Part shown: in pieces, positions 22,002 through 33,695 of the stretch | Layout: every line of letters starts with the position of its first letter | How positions within the stretch are numbered: the stretch's first letter is position 1 | Source: Thalassia testudinum | Taxonomy: Eukaryota > Streptophyta > Magnoliopsida > Alismatales > Hydrocharitaceae | NCBI GenBank assembly: GCA_037157565.1 | Contig: JAZHRO010000012.1 | Location: 4,242,501 to 4,306,500, forward strand | Reading direction: 5' to 3' | DNA length: 64,000 nucleotides | The notes under the pieces: model-generated | Database searches by the model: none | The model's input: only the letters and a program-made list of their open reading frames with translations | Told to the model about the DNA's origin: nothing | Position numbers and translations under genes: made by a program

Positions 22002-22792
22002 CCTTGGGTGGCCATTTGCACCCATTCACTTCCTTGGCATCCATTCCACTTAGGCTAGCCACTTCCATCTCCACCTCCATGAGTTGAGCACCACCATGGA
22101 GGCCACCATCTCCACACCAGAAAGCTGGATCAGCTCCCCAACCTCTCTCCAAGGGCCGACCTAAGTTCCATTAGCCGCCCCTCCTTCTCTCAACCACTCA
22201 AAGGCCATCGGGGACCACCCCTGAATGCCCTTCCATTCTGCTAGATTTAGATTATGCTCTTCATATATTTACTACTTTTATTTACTGCTTAGTAGTGTAG
22301 TCTTACTTCTCCCCTAATGATGCATGTGAAATCCGCCCATCGATTCTTGTATGCGATCATTTTCTGGTAGCTAGATTTAATTTTCAAGCATTTATGCACA
22401 AGCTTTCCACTAGATTCCTTGTGCAACAACTCCCAAATGAATGAATGAAAACACATTTTATATATATATCTCTATCTGTTTGAAATCACCATGAGCTTAA
22501 TGATTGCTATTATGTTTTGCGTGATTAATGTTGCCTATTTCTAACTCTTAATATTCTTGCAACTAAGCATGTCGTACCTAACTACGTAATAATCACGAAC
22601 CGGCATGCGATTCTAAACAAAGTAAAGCGGCAAAAAGATCGATTTCAAAAGTAAAAGCAACGCCTCCCAGAGACGAACGACCGGGACTCAAGTCTCGTTA
22701 TCTTTAGAAATTAATTTTTGACGAACATTTTTGCGTGACTATACTACGATTTCCGACGACTTTCAAATGCGCGAAAACGGCTTTCTGTCAAA

Positions 22793-22810
22793 TGTTGCCG
22801 TTGCCGGGGA
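22793..22810 (+). promoter_or_regulatory. Primer-binding site of Gyp-4
   Basis: TGTTGCCGTTGCCGGGGA differs from the plant tRNA-Asp complement at two positions only. It starts 2 bp after the LTR end at 22790. Confidence 0.9.
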
Positions 22811-24439
22811 GGCAACGTCATTTTTCTTGATTTCGATCTTTTAATCTATCACTGACAAATTTGCCTCTACTTTCTTTTTGATGTGCAGGACAACATAGAA
22901 CGAAAATGGGATCTGTGCACACATCGGGCGCGGCGAAGAAAAATTAGGTGCATATCATCTATCTTAGATTAGGTTTCTCTTTCTGAACCCTAGGAGTAGA
23001 TTTACTTGCTGTAATTTCTTTTCAAAAATTCTTTGTGAAAAAAAAAACATTTTTCTTATTTTCGTGAAAAAGAAAAAAAATCAAAACGAAAAATTTTGAA
23101 AAAAAATCTAAATTAGGTTTCCATTCGAATCTAGGTTACTTTAAAAAAATATATATTTTTTCTATGAATCTTTTGAAAAATATTTTTTGAAAAAAAAAAT
23201 AATAAAAAAACATCTCTTTTTTTGGTGGAAAGCTTAGATTTGAATTCAAACTTTTTTAAAAAGCTTTTCCACCATCTTCTGATTTTCGGCTAGATTTCAA
23301 ATCTAACTTAAAAATTCGATTGCCGAAAAATTAGCTAGCGAAAAATTTTGAAATTTGGGCTGAACTTTCATTTTCAAACCATCTTTCAATTACCACCATT
23401 ATTTTGAAAAAATTCCAAGTATAAAATTTTTAAAAATTTGCGAAGTGGATGGGGGTCAGATTGACCTAGATTCAAAATTTTTCAAATTTCAGAAAGCAAT
23501 TTCGAGCAATTTACAAATCTGTTTTGACTAAAAATGGTGGGGTTTGAAAGCTGATCTCATTGGATTTATTCTCCATATTTTCCCTGAATTTTTGAAGATC
23601 ATTTGATACTGTTTCAAAGTGAGAAACCGACTAAGGGTCAAAATTCCAAATCTGACCCCCTGATATTCAAAATTCCCTAAAAATTCGGTTGAAATAGTAA
23701 AAATTACAAAAAAAATTCTCTGAAAAACTGATTGAAAAAGGAATCTACTGACAAAATTTCAAATTAATTTGATTCCATTTTTTAGTAGAAAATCAACATT
23801 AATTTTATGGTCTGCTGAAACAGAGAAAAATCCTAGAAGTGCATGCAACCTAGGTCAAACCCTTGGGGTTACAGCTAGAGACCACACATTGGGCTAACTT
23901 AGACTTAATCAAGTCTAGTTAGTCAGTGAACTTGGTCACCTTGTGGGCCACTCACCACAAACCCCACTGAAGAAAACGGGTTAAAATTAACTTTAAAATA
24001 CGAAATCAACCCGAGTTCGTTGTCATACTTCTGGGTGAGTTTAATCTCTCTTACCAAACCTGGTGACTAAGTCTGCGAGGTAGTGTCAAACGACTGCGAA
24101 TTGGGGGTCAACGGAACCGGAGGCGTAAGCCAAAGGAAGAACCTTCCCCTTAGTCCCCTCGTAACCAGACTGGCTGGGTTAGCTTGAGAGGCGAGATTCA
24201 CTTTCAGTCAGTTGTACGACGAACTTATCTTCAGGAATTCAAATCCCTAACGAAAAATATGGTCACCTGATCTATAAGGACCATTTCATTGACAGGGCCT
24301 TAGCCTTGTCCTACGTGGTTACACCAACCAAGGGGTTGGGCGGTGTATGCACGGAAGGAGGTCACTTCGACCTCACTTGGTTGGACCTTGGGAGCCACTC
24401 CCAAGGAGGCGAGTCACTTCTTCTATCTGCTGAGCCGCG
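22811..24439 (+). other. Gyp-4 5' leader, AT-rich, no gene
   Basis: It begins with a pyrimidine-rich stretch ending in TTTTTGATGTGCAG (about 22876-22889), a possible splice acceptor; the family D element has a similar TTTCTATGCAG after its primer site (about 48643). From 23030 to 23260 there are long A and T runs. From 24000 to 24420 the GC content rises. A short frame at 24306-24503 runs into the start of the main frame and is not shared with relatives. Confidence 0.5.
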
Positions 24440-26080
24440 ATGGCTAACATTGGATCTGGACCTAATCAGGATCCAGAAGAGCTGGACCCACAAGCTTATC
24501 TGAGAGCTCGGGTCACTGAATCAGCTCAACCTTGGGATCAGAACCCAAGGTGGCGAAGACAACTTTTCGCTTCGCCTGATCCTTCTCCTCGGGTTACCGA
24601 AATGGTTAACCCATATCCTAACCCTGGATATTATGACCCATACCAGTCGGTCCCTCAAAGGATCGCATCTTATAACCCAGGATATGGATTTCATACTCCT
24701 GCTTCTCACCCATGGAACATGGGTAGACCTGATTCACCCCCTGGAACCCCTAAAGAGCTACCGATGCATATGCGGCCACATTATAGAATACAGAGAGCTA
24801 TAGCGAGCGCTAAGGAAAAGGCCACATCCTATCTACGCGAAATCCAAGCTATCATTGAGCCGAACCAAAGACAAAGCCGGATTCCGCATCAACAAGCTGT
24901 GATGGAGCTCCTTCAGGAAACAGCAGAGATAACAAGGCGAATGGGACAAAATCGGGAAACTCAAGAAGTATTGCCTTTGAGATATCAAGTGGAAGATAGC
25001 ATTGAAGACCTCAAAGAATCTGAAACAACTACGCTAGAAGAACACACAAAAGATTCTCGGGAGCAGATGCCCGAAGATCACTCAGGGGAAAAAGAATCTA
25101 GCATGGATATGAGACAGGAGCAGGAAGTATGCCGAATGGGTTCATCTGAGAACTCCATTCAGAAAATTGAGGAAAGGACTGATATCTCCAGGACTGAGCC
25201 ACAATCAGATTATCCTGAATCCTAGGAGACACCTTTTGGGTTGGATAACCCAATCGAGATAAGGGAAGTGGATCTAATTGAGGATATGGATCCTAAGGCA
25301 AACATTACATGCGACACTACTGATCAATCTAGACCACTTCCCATTGTAGGTGAACCTGTGCTAGAGCTAACATCTTCTGATCAGCACTCTTCTTCTTTCA
25401 CCTACATCCCTAATTTGAATATTAGAGATTCTAAGATGACACTTTCTATCCTTGATCCTAACATCCGAAAACCAGAAGTAGCTATGGACGAATTAACTGA
25501 AGAAATAAATATGCTACCTGAGGTAGGAATTACTGAGGAACCCAATGCATATGAGGGTGAAGCTTTGAGCAGAAGGAGTTGGGGACGCACCTATCATCCT
25601 AGTAGATGGCTCGACTTTGAGCCTGAGGAGACAGCCTCTGATGAATCAGAGATGGGTACTGATGAGGATGAAGTAATTTCTGATGAGGATTTTAGTGACC
25701 TCCCCATAGATTTTCTACTTTCACGAATACCCCAGTATGACCCAGAGCCTGGAGAGGGAATGATCTTTGATGTCAATTATCATTATGAGGATCCCTATGA
25801 CTCAGATTCTGGTTCTGAGATACATGTTGATCTACTCCCTCAACAACTTCTTGCTAAATTGTGGGACATGATAAATCAGCTGAGTCAACATCATGATCCC
25901 CCCTCTGATTATCCTCTATTTTCCACCACCACTCCACACTTTCTTATAGCTAGACTTTTTGGAGAAGGGGTGCACAATCAGCTGGTTCGTATCTCCAAAC
26001 CACTGATTCTGGGAGCATACGAGCATATCTTTCTCTTAATCTTAGCCGGCTCCTATGCTAGAAATGACACATCTCATTGA
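24440..26080 (+). pseudogene. Unrecognised Gyp-4 ORF: Pro/Tyr-rich, helical, acidic; one in-frame TAG
   Basis: The ATG at 24440 opens 261 codons to TAG at 25223-25225. The same frame then stays open to 26080, for about 546 codons in all, so this is one gene with one stop. Residues 1-110 are rich in Pro, Tyr, Asn and Arg (PYPNPGYYDPYQS, YNPGYGFHTPASHPW). Residues 115-180 are helix-forming with a basic start (PHYRIQRAIASAKEKATSYL). From 185 on the chain is acidic. After the stop it is very acidic (DEDEVISDEDFSDL) and then turns hydrophobic near its end. The context CCTGAATCC-TAG-GAG allows a simple CAG-to-TAG change; readthrough is possible but no known stimulator is seen. No gag zinc knuckle, protease or polymerase motif is present. 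Similar layout to the frames of Gyp-1, Gyp-3 and Gyp-5. Function unknown. Confidence 0.65.
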
Positions 26081-28047
26081 GCTTTCGCCCAGCTGGAGGC
26101 GTTAAACTCAGCACATATAGATACCATTCGCCCCACATTCCACCATCATTTTTATACGTAGTATATTTTTGTTTTAGCATATTTCCCTTTTATATTACAT
26201 ATTAACAGGTTGGCCGGTGCTGAATATAATTTCAGGAGCAATTACAGGTGATTTCTACCCATTCTCTCCCTGCAGCATTTATTTTCTTTTACATTCATAC
26301 ATGAGGACATGCAAGAACTTAGGCATGGGGGGGTAGATACAGAAAAACTGAAAAAAAATTTGTGCCAACACTTAGGAAAACCTCGGAGCTGTATGCAAAA
26401 CGTACTTTAGGACCTTAAATAAATGAACAACCAACTCCACCTCCAGTGCTCTCATTGGAGCTAGAAATCGTTTGCAACAACCAATTCCGACTCACCCGCT
26501 CACCTTTTGTTCTAAATTTAGGGTCAAGCTGATTGTAACCCAATACGGGAAATTCACGAAGTACAAATTATATGAGGTTACATGTCTATAACATATATAC
26601 ATATTGCATTCATGAATAAGATTATTTTATTAAGAGAATGCATTAAGGATTTTATCCTTTAGTTGATTCCTGTAATCTGGAATCCAGTACAACTTTTCAC
26701 ACACACGTAGAATTTGCAATGGATTCACGGTGAAGGCTGATAAATGTCTTCAGTTTGTCAAGAAGAAGCAATGCTTCTTTTCCTGAACCCTTGGATAATA
26801 TTTTGGGAGTCAGGCAGATTTTCCTCCAAAAATCCACCAAATAGTGTGAGATGAGAGTAGAGTGTACTGGTGCTCTAAGATTAGTGCAAGGAATCTGGAA
26901 TCCTAGATAATTAGGTAATGATACTCTGAGATTAGACATAGTTTCGCTCTCGATTCCTGCGTATACATTTTTGTGCAAAATTTTGAGAGCCACCGAATAA
27001 GGCAAATACATGGAGAGCAAGTTTTCATAAAACTAGGGCTAAGGTGGAAGGTTAAGACCATTCTTTACGGAATCCTCGGCTGAAGGAGGGTATTGATGTC
27101 AAGGTCAGAAATACACCATCCCATCCGTCTCTCCCGGTGCCGTGAGTAGGCACTTCCACCAAATAAGCCACCCAATGTCTCTTGAGTACCACCAATCCCC
27201 AATAATGCCTCCTTAATAAAGTTCATGGATATATGCCAGTTGTGTTATGCTGAAAAAATAATAATAATAATAAAATAAAAAAAATGAGAAAAAGAAAAAG
27301 AATGATGAAAAGAAAGGAAACTATAAAAAAAATTTTTGAATATTTAGTGTTTATCAAGGCAATACCACCAAATAAAATTGAGCTCCATCAAATATGGCCT
27401 TAACCTATTTTTCTTGTGTTTCTGACCTCCCGAATACTGGTTGAGGAATCTCGACTTAGTGTTAGGGTTATGAGAACTCAATTAAAGTGTTAATGCCTAG
27501 TGAGACCACCAAATACAGATCCTATGTGTGAATCTGGTGAGGTTGTGAGCTCTAAGAAAAAGAAAGAAAAAAAGCAAGGGAGAATGAATACAAAGGAATC
27601 AAAGAGAGCATAATTTTTCTCGTCTTTCTCTAAGTTAAGTTACTTAGTAATTCAGGAATCTGGATTATGTAGTACTAGTCTCTATGTAGCACCAAGTGAG
27701 AATGAGCCACCAAATATATAATCCTTTCCCTCAAAGATTCTCTACCTAAGCCCAAAGCCAGGGTGAAATTCATAGAATATCTTGAATACCTCGAGGGAAG
27801 AAATCCGCCTATCCCACTAGAATTTTTACTAGGGGTCAAGTACAGGCTTTAGAGGTGTATTAGTTTTCATTCGAATCTGTTGCAAAAGCTACATAGTTGC
27901 ACCTTCACGATTGTCTAGATTTCTAGAGCATAGGATGAAAACAAAAGGGAGAAAAATCTCTATGCAAACACTTGATAAAATAACCAGTCCCTTAGGGACC
28001 CTTCCTGTAAATAATTTAGTCTTGCATTTGCTAGGGACTAGCAAGAT
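26081..28047 (+). other. Gyp-4 3' untranslated DNA with shared motifs
   Basis: Just after the stop (26092-26113) is GGAGGCGTTAAACTCAGCAC, the block that follows the frames of related elements. At 26299-26336 is ATGAGGACATGCAAGAACTT then AGGCATGGGGGGG, an internal purine-rich motif. CCACCAAATA occurs four times (27156, 27365, 27506, 27707). A 107-codon antisense frame lies at 26697-27020 (see findings). A purine-rich A/G stretch is at 27246-27330. Confidence 0.6.
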
Positions 28048-28062
28048 TTAGGCATGGGGGTA
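28048..28062 (+). promoter_or_regulatory. Polypurine tract of Gyp-4
   Basis: TTAGGCATGGGGGTA directly before the 3' LTR start. It is the expected plus-strand primer site. The same GCATGGGGGT core precedes U3 in Gyp-2, Gyp-5 and Gyp-6. Confidence 0.85.
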
Positions 28063-30248
28063 TGATTGTGCAGCAATCATGGGTCTTAATTGGCCTAAAT
28101 TAAGCTAGGACTTAGCATAAGTTAGGGTTATCCATGCATGCATGCGCATTATCTGCATCTTTACTGCTTTCCTTTAGCTATGCATAAAATAATGTTATAA
28201 TGTGCTGATTAAGTGCATTATGTCGATTACAGGGAATAAGCTGATCAGGAGCTAGATCTGAAGCTGGATCAGGAATAACAGGAGTTGTAGCAGAGCTGAT
28301 GCAGAAGGCCTAATTTAGATGTAGGAATAATAATGTAAGGGGGTAAAAAGTTTGCTATTCTATTAAGAAGGAATAAAGCAGTAAAATGTGAAGAGCTTAG
28401 GTCCATCCTAGCCCTAGGATAACCTAGAGACTTCCCCAAGCCTTAGCCACCCTTAGATTAGGTCACAACACCCTAGGAAGCCCTAAAACCCTAGTTCCAA
28501 CCCTTCTCTGGACGTCCAGATAAGTTTTAAGACATCAAGGACCCTTAGCCAACTCCCGCACACTTCAAACCCACTTCTGCAGTGTTATTGGACGTCCAGA
28601 CACTTTCTCAGACGTCTAATTTCTGTAGAATACCGAAAACAGAACCCGAAATCCTTCTTGACTCTGATTGGATGTCCAGACAACAAGTCTGGACTTTTGA
28701 TTTTTGAGTATAAGATGCCTGATTCTATTATTAGACGTCTGATACTGCTCTCCAATTCTTGTTTTGAGATTTAAGCCTTGATCTTGGATCTCTAGGTCCC
28801 TAAACCCAATTCCAACCCCATAGGAACCTAAATTAAGGTGCCCTAACCCTAGTACACCACCTCTAGACCTCCCTAAGGACCTAATTAGGTCCTCACTAAA
28901 CCTAATTGACTTGGATCTTAGTCAATTCCATCAGCCTATTCAATTGGACTCATTGAGTCCAATTGAGCCCTGATCTGAGCACACACTATCCAATTGGACT
29001 CAGTGAGAGTCCAATTGACCTAGACCTGACTTAATTGAGTTGTTTTACTCTCAATTAAGTTTCCACACACCCAATTAAACTTGTATTAAGTTTAATTGCA
29101 CTTTACCTTAGTGAATTAGGATTTATAACCCTAATTTGAGACCTATCTTGACCTAAACCCACTAGAACCCAACCTAATCAACCTAGCCACCTAAGTTTCG
29201 ACCCACACACACCCACACACACCATCCACATGGAAATATCTAGCCTAGAGTTCTCTAGAACTCTCTACCATGTGTGGTTGCCTTGGTTGCCAAAACTAGC
29301 AACCAAGAGCCATTCAATTTTTAGATCCACATTTGGTGGATCTAAAAACCACCATCCACCCTCTCTCTCTCACTCTCCCACGAGCTCCCACCATAGGCCT
29401 CTCTAGAGAATTCCATAATTCTCTAGAGAGCTTCCCTTAGGTCTATAAAAAGACCCCTTGGGTGGCCATTTGCACCCATTCACTTCCTTGGCATCCATTC
29501 CACTTAGGCTAGCCACTTCCATCTCCGCCTCCATGAGTTGAGCACCACCATGGAGGCCACCATCTCCACACCAGAAAGTTGGATCAGCTCCCCAACCTCT
29601 CTCCAAGGGTCGGCCTAAGTTCCATTGGCCACCCCTCCTTCTGTCAACCACTCAAAGGCCATCGGGGACCACCCCTAAATGCCCTTCCATTCTACTAGAT
29701 TTAGATTATGCTCTTCGTATATTTACTGCTTTTATTTACTACTTAGTAGTGTAGTCTTACTTCTCCCCCAATGATGCATGCGAAATCCCCCCATCAATTC
29801 TTGTATGCGATCATTTTCTGGTAGCTAGATTTAATTTTCAAGCATTTATGTACAAGCTTTCCTCTAGATTCCTTGTGCAACAACTCCCAAATGAATGAAT
29901 GAAAACACATTTTATATATATATATATATCTATCTGTTTGAAATCACCATGAGCTTAATGATTGCTATTATCTTTTGCGTGATTAATGTTGCCTATTTCT
30001 AACTCTTAATATTCTTGCAACTAAGCATGTCGTACCTAAATGCGTAATAATCATGAACTGGCATGCGATTCTAAACAAAGTAAAGCGGCAAAAAGATCGA
30101 TTTCAAAAGTAAAAGCAACACCTCGCAGAGACGAACGACTGGGACTCAAGTCTCGTTATCTTTAGAAATCAATTTTTGACGAACGTTTTTGCACGACTAT
30201 ACTATGATTTCCGACGACTTTCAAATGCACGAAAATAGCTTTCTGTCA
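28063..30248 (+). repeat. 3' LTR of Gyp-4
   Basis: TGATTGTGCAGCAATCA to TTCTGTCA, colinear with the 5' LTR, including the same loss of the 65-codon frame (ATG at 30027). The hairpin row and TATA (about 29450) are preserved. An antisense frame at 29403-29651 crosses the hairpin and U3/R area, is shared with 21949-22152, and is a by-product. Confidence 0.95.
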
Positions 30249-31722
30249 AGTTACAGGTGTCCAGAACCCTTAGCCAACTCTCGCACACCTTAAACCCACT
30301 TCTACATTGTTATTGGACGTCCAGACACTTGGTCAAACGTCCAATTTCTGCAAAATACCCAAGACAGAACCTTGAATCCCTCCTGACTCTGATTGGATGT
30401 CCAAACAATAAGTTTGGACTTCTAATTTTTGAGTATAAGTCATCTGACACATTTATCAGACATCCATAACTACCCTCCAGACCCTGTTTTGAGATTTAAG
30501 CCTTGATCTTGAGTTCTTAGCTCCCTTAACCCAATTCTAACCCCCTAGGAACCTAAATTAAGGTACCCTAACCCTAGTACATCTCCTCTAGACCGCCATA
30601 AGGACCTAATTAGGTCATCACTAAACCTAATTGACTTTGATCATAGTTAATCTCATCAGCCTATTCAATTGGACTCATAGAGTCCAATTGAGCTCAAATC
30701 TCAACCCATACAAATCTAATTGGACTCAGTGAAAGTCCAATTGACATGAACCCAACCTAATTGAGTTATATCACTCTCAATTAGGTTCACACTCATTCAA
30801 TTAAACTTGTGTTATGTTTAATTGCATTTCCCCCTTAGCAATTAGGGTTTGCAACCCTAATTTAAGACCTACACTAACCCAAACTCCTTAGGACCTAACC
30901 TAGACCACCTAGCCACATAGGGCACGACCACACACACACACACACACCCATTCACGCACTCCCACACCACCTAGAGTGTTCTAGGTTCTTCCAAAGGTGG
31001 CGCCACTCTTGGTTGCTAAAATTAGCAACCAAGAGACATTCAAATTGTAGATCCACTTTTGGTGGATCTAAAAACCACCCTCTCTCTCATTGGTTGGCCA
31101 CTCTTGGAGCTCTCTCTAGAGAGTTCCACACTTCTCTAGAGAGTCTCCCTTAGGTCTATAAAAAGGCCTAAGGGGTGGCACTTTGCGCCCATTCACTCTT
31201 GGCTTCCCATTTAGATTAGTTTCATTCCACCTCCACCTCCATGTTCACGAGCTCCACCATGGCCACCACCATCTCCACGCCAAGATGTTGGGTCATCTTC
31301 TCAACCTCTCTCCAAGGGCCAGCCTGAGCACCATTGGCCGCCCCTCCTCCTCTCAACCACTCAAACGTCATCGGAGCCCACCTCCGAATGCCTTTATTTC
31401 TGCTAGACTAGATTATAGTTCTTCAGAGATTACATGCTTTTTTTACTGCTTAGTAGCTAGCTCTATATTCTCCCCCAATGATGCATGCATAATCCCCTCT
31501 TAGATTCATGTATGCGATCATTTTCTGCTAGTTAGATTTGTGTTCCAAGCATTCCTCTATAAGCTTTCCACGAGCTTCATGTTGTAAACACCATTATGAA
31601 TCAATGAAAGATCTTTTTCTTTATATATATATATCTGTGTGTGAAAATCACCATGAGCTTATTGAAATAATTTTTGTGTGATTAAAGTTGCCTGCTTTTA
31701 ATTACTACCTGTCGCAACTAGC

Positions 31723-31920
31723 ATGTCGGTACCTGAAAATATCGAGGATCTAACTATTAACGTGTTTTCTGTAAATAGCCACCATATAACTAGAATCGTG
31801 CATACTGAAACTCATACTTTCACGTTTGTCATCTACTTAACACATGCGCATGTAATTAGGGTTAATAATGAAAGTGGCCAAACAATGATCCGACGATTAG
31901 AAACCAGCGTACGATTTTAA
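31723..31920 (+). CDS. Second copy of the conserved 65-residue LTR-encoded protein (in sB2)
   Basis: It uses the same start, stop and length as 17702-17899. Differences from that copy are mostly silent third-base or Arg/Ser codon changes; replacements are mostly mild (I/V, D/N, L/I) and lie in residues 3-18 and 50-65. Neither copy has a stop or frameshift although both solo LTRs are old enough to have mutated ends. Both copies being long-form suggests this is the ancestral state and that Gyp-4 lost it. Expression today is unlikely. Product unknown. Confidence 0.7.
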   Translation: MSVPENIEDLTINVFSVNSHHITRIVHTETHTFTFVIYLTHAHVIRVNNESGQTMIRRLETSVRF

Positions 31921-33695
31921 GCAAGTAGAGCAAGCAAGATCGACTTCGAATCTGCATTTCTATAATGCCTCCCAGAGACGAACGATCGGGACTCCAAGTC
32001 TTGTTATCTTTAGAAAATATTTTTGTTGATCGTATTTCGAAACTATACTACGACGCATTTCTAAGCAAAAACATGATCTACGGTCCCAATAGTGTTCGAC
32101 CGTGAGACGCATAAAAGATTTTGGATCATTGTAGTGCGAATCATGATGAAACAAATAACATTTATAGAGTTTTGGTGAGTATCGAGTCATTTGCAGGGAG
32201 GCAAAACATGATTCTTAAAAGCTTTTCATACTAACTACTAATGTGAAATAAAAATCAAATATCTAGAGAATCAGAATTTTATTACTACTTGTAAATAGTT
32301 TTCAAATTAACAATAACCATGCTAAGGAGTCAAGAGAGAGAGAGAGAGCAGATGAATGACGACATCGCTTGTGGGATGCTTGTGCGAAGTACGGCAGCAC
32401 TTCAAATCCAGAGCACCGAGAGGAAGACTGGAGAGAAGTTGCAGGAAGAGAGAGAGGCTGGAGATCTATCTGGTGGGAGTTGTTCTTCAACTGGGGACCT
32501 TTAGGCTCTTTTTATAGCTTTATTGAGGGGTAAAGTAGGCATTTAAGCCCTCCAACTCATGCACAAGGCCTGGATTTATCAGATCCGTTGATCGGGAGAT
32601 CAACAACACTGATTGCACTTAAAAAAGACTTCCTAAATGCTTCATCCGCTCGGAGCTCTCCTCTAGCTGACACGTGGCACACTCCTCGCCCTCGAATCTC
32701 CATTGCTTGGCTATGCTTGTGCCTCACCCGTACCGCCAATGCTTCTTCAACCGCAAATGTTGAAATCATGCGCTTGATCCTCAACCATCTAATCTCGAGA
32801 TTAGATGACTTAAATTCACCACTCCCACCACCTTTAAATCCTAACGTGTGCGTGTACGTGTTCGGTTGCACATGATCTTGTGCGTGGCTATCTTACGCAC
32901 ATTAACGCACCGTGCGTTCGCATCCCCACCGCCAATTGATGATCCAATGGCTAGATTTTTCTTGCGCTCGCTGCCGCATTGATTTTCCGCTCTACGACTC
33001 TTCGAACACGTGTTGCACCCTTCAGTTTGAGTGCACTAGCCAACGCATTGCAAGTGAGGATTCTCATGCCGTCCTTCAAGCATGATCGCTCTCAGCCCTT
33101 GGATGGAGATCCAACGGCTGAGCTTAATCTTCCTTTGATGAGGTGCTGGTTAGGAGCAGCGTGGTGGCATCGTAGCCATTGGATGACAATCCAATGGCCC
33201 ACAATGTGCGGGGGCATTTCCTTCAGAGATTGGGATGGCGACTTAGGGTAGTTGGGATGGTGCCACGTGGCATTATCCTGGCCGTTCATCTTCCTACCTT
33301 TGTAGTTGGTGCTATAGAGCTCCGATCGGGTTGATCTTTGCGCCGTTGGACAGCAATCGTTGATTTAGATCCATCCGTGTGGTTGGATTTGACATCTAAG
33401 GTTTGGATCTCTACTATCTTGCTCCTTGGATTTTATTCTTCTATGAGCTGTATGTGATGCTACGGATGTCCGATCAAAATAATTCTGGAAGCATTGGACT
33501 CCCATCGTCATCCTAATCAGATCTGTACGGTTTGATCTATCATCTGCGACCCTGAATCATTTGAAGTTAATATCATCTCTTTTTTAGAGCATAAAATGGT
33601 TGTATTATCTATAAAGCTACCAAACTAACTACTATGCAAATTGTGATGCTTATGCATGCATTATGCTAGAATTTAACTTAATTCAAGTAGATTAG

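Larger units (their letters stand above)
20609..22790 (+). repeat. 5' LTR of Gyp-4 (family B, short form)
   Basis: It runs from TGATTGCGCAGCAATCA to TTCTGTCA. ACGT array at about 21053-21292, hairpin row 21422-22001, TATA at 21990-21998, AATGAATGAATGAAA (possible polyadenylation region) at about 22437, TA repeats near 22457, U5 block 22671-22700. The 65-codon frame is reduced to its ATG and five codons before TAA (22569-22589), with the rest deleted. Confidence 0.95.
20609..30248 (+). mobile_element. Gyp-4, complete family B gypsy-type element with AGTTA duplication
   Basis: The element is 9640 bp with LTRs of 2182 and 2186 bp and perfect AGTTA at 20604-20608 and 30249-30253. It has a tRNA-Asp-type primer site (22793-22810), a 1.6-kb leader, one long frame with a single in-frame TAG (24440-26080), about 2 kb of 3' untranslated DNA and a polypurine tract (28048-28062). 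By eye the two LTRs differ by only a few percent, mostly C/T and G/A, so it is among the youngest elements here. No gag, protease, reverse transcriptase or integrase motif is present, so it depends on a helper. Confidence 0.95.
20123..32091 (+). repeat. sB2, family B solo LTR, split by Gyp-4
   Basis: LTR sequence is 20123-20608 and 30254-32091 (about 2.3 kb), with GTGTT at 20118-20122 and 32092-32096. It starts TGATTGCACAGCAATCA and ends CCAATA (CA changed to TA). It carries the ACGT array (about 30310-30470), the hairpin row (30598-31170), TATA box TATAAAAAGG at about 31160 and an intact 65-codon frame at 31723-31920. It inserted within the first four bases of sC1. Gyp-4 later inserted into its U3. 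Confidence 0.85.
20119..33685 (-). repeat. sC1, family C solo LTR, split by sB2 and Gyp-4
   Basis: LTR sequence is TGTT at 20119-20122, then 32097-33685 (about 1.6 kb). The flanks are AGAAG at 20114-20118 and AGTAG at 33686-33690 (one mismatch). It aligns along its length with the Gyp-5 LTRs, for example the GTGTGGTTGGATTTG region (33380 against 34741) and the following segments to about 33600. A TATA box (minus, CTATAAAAAG) is at about 32508-32518. Divergence from Gyp-5 LTRs is high, so it is an old copy. Overlapping frames at 32302-32504, 32557-32875 and 32979-33289 are not shared and are not called. Confidence 0.7.

Noticed and set aside
21949..22152. Antisense frame shared with 29403-29651
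   Set aside because: It runs through the TATA box and hairpin zone of the two near-identical Gyp-4 LTRs, so conservation is trivial.
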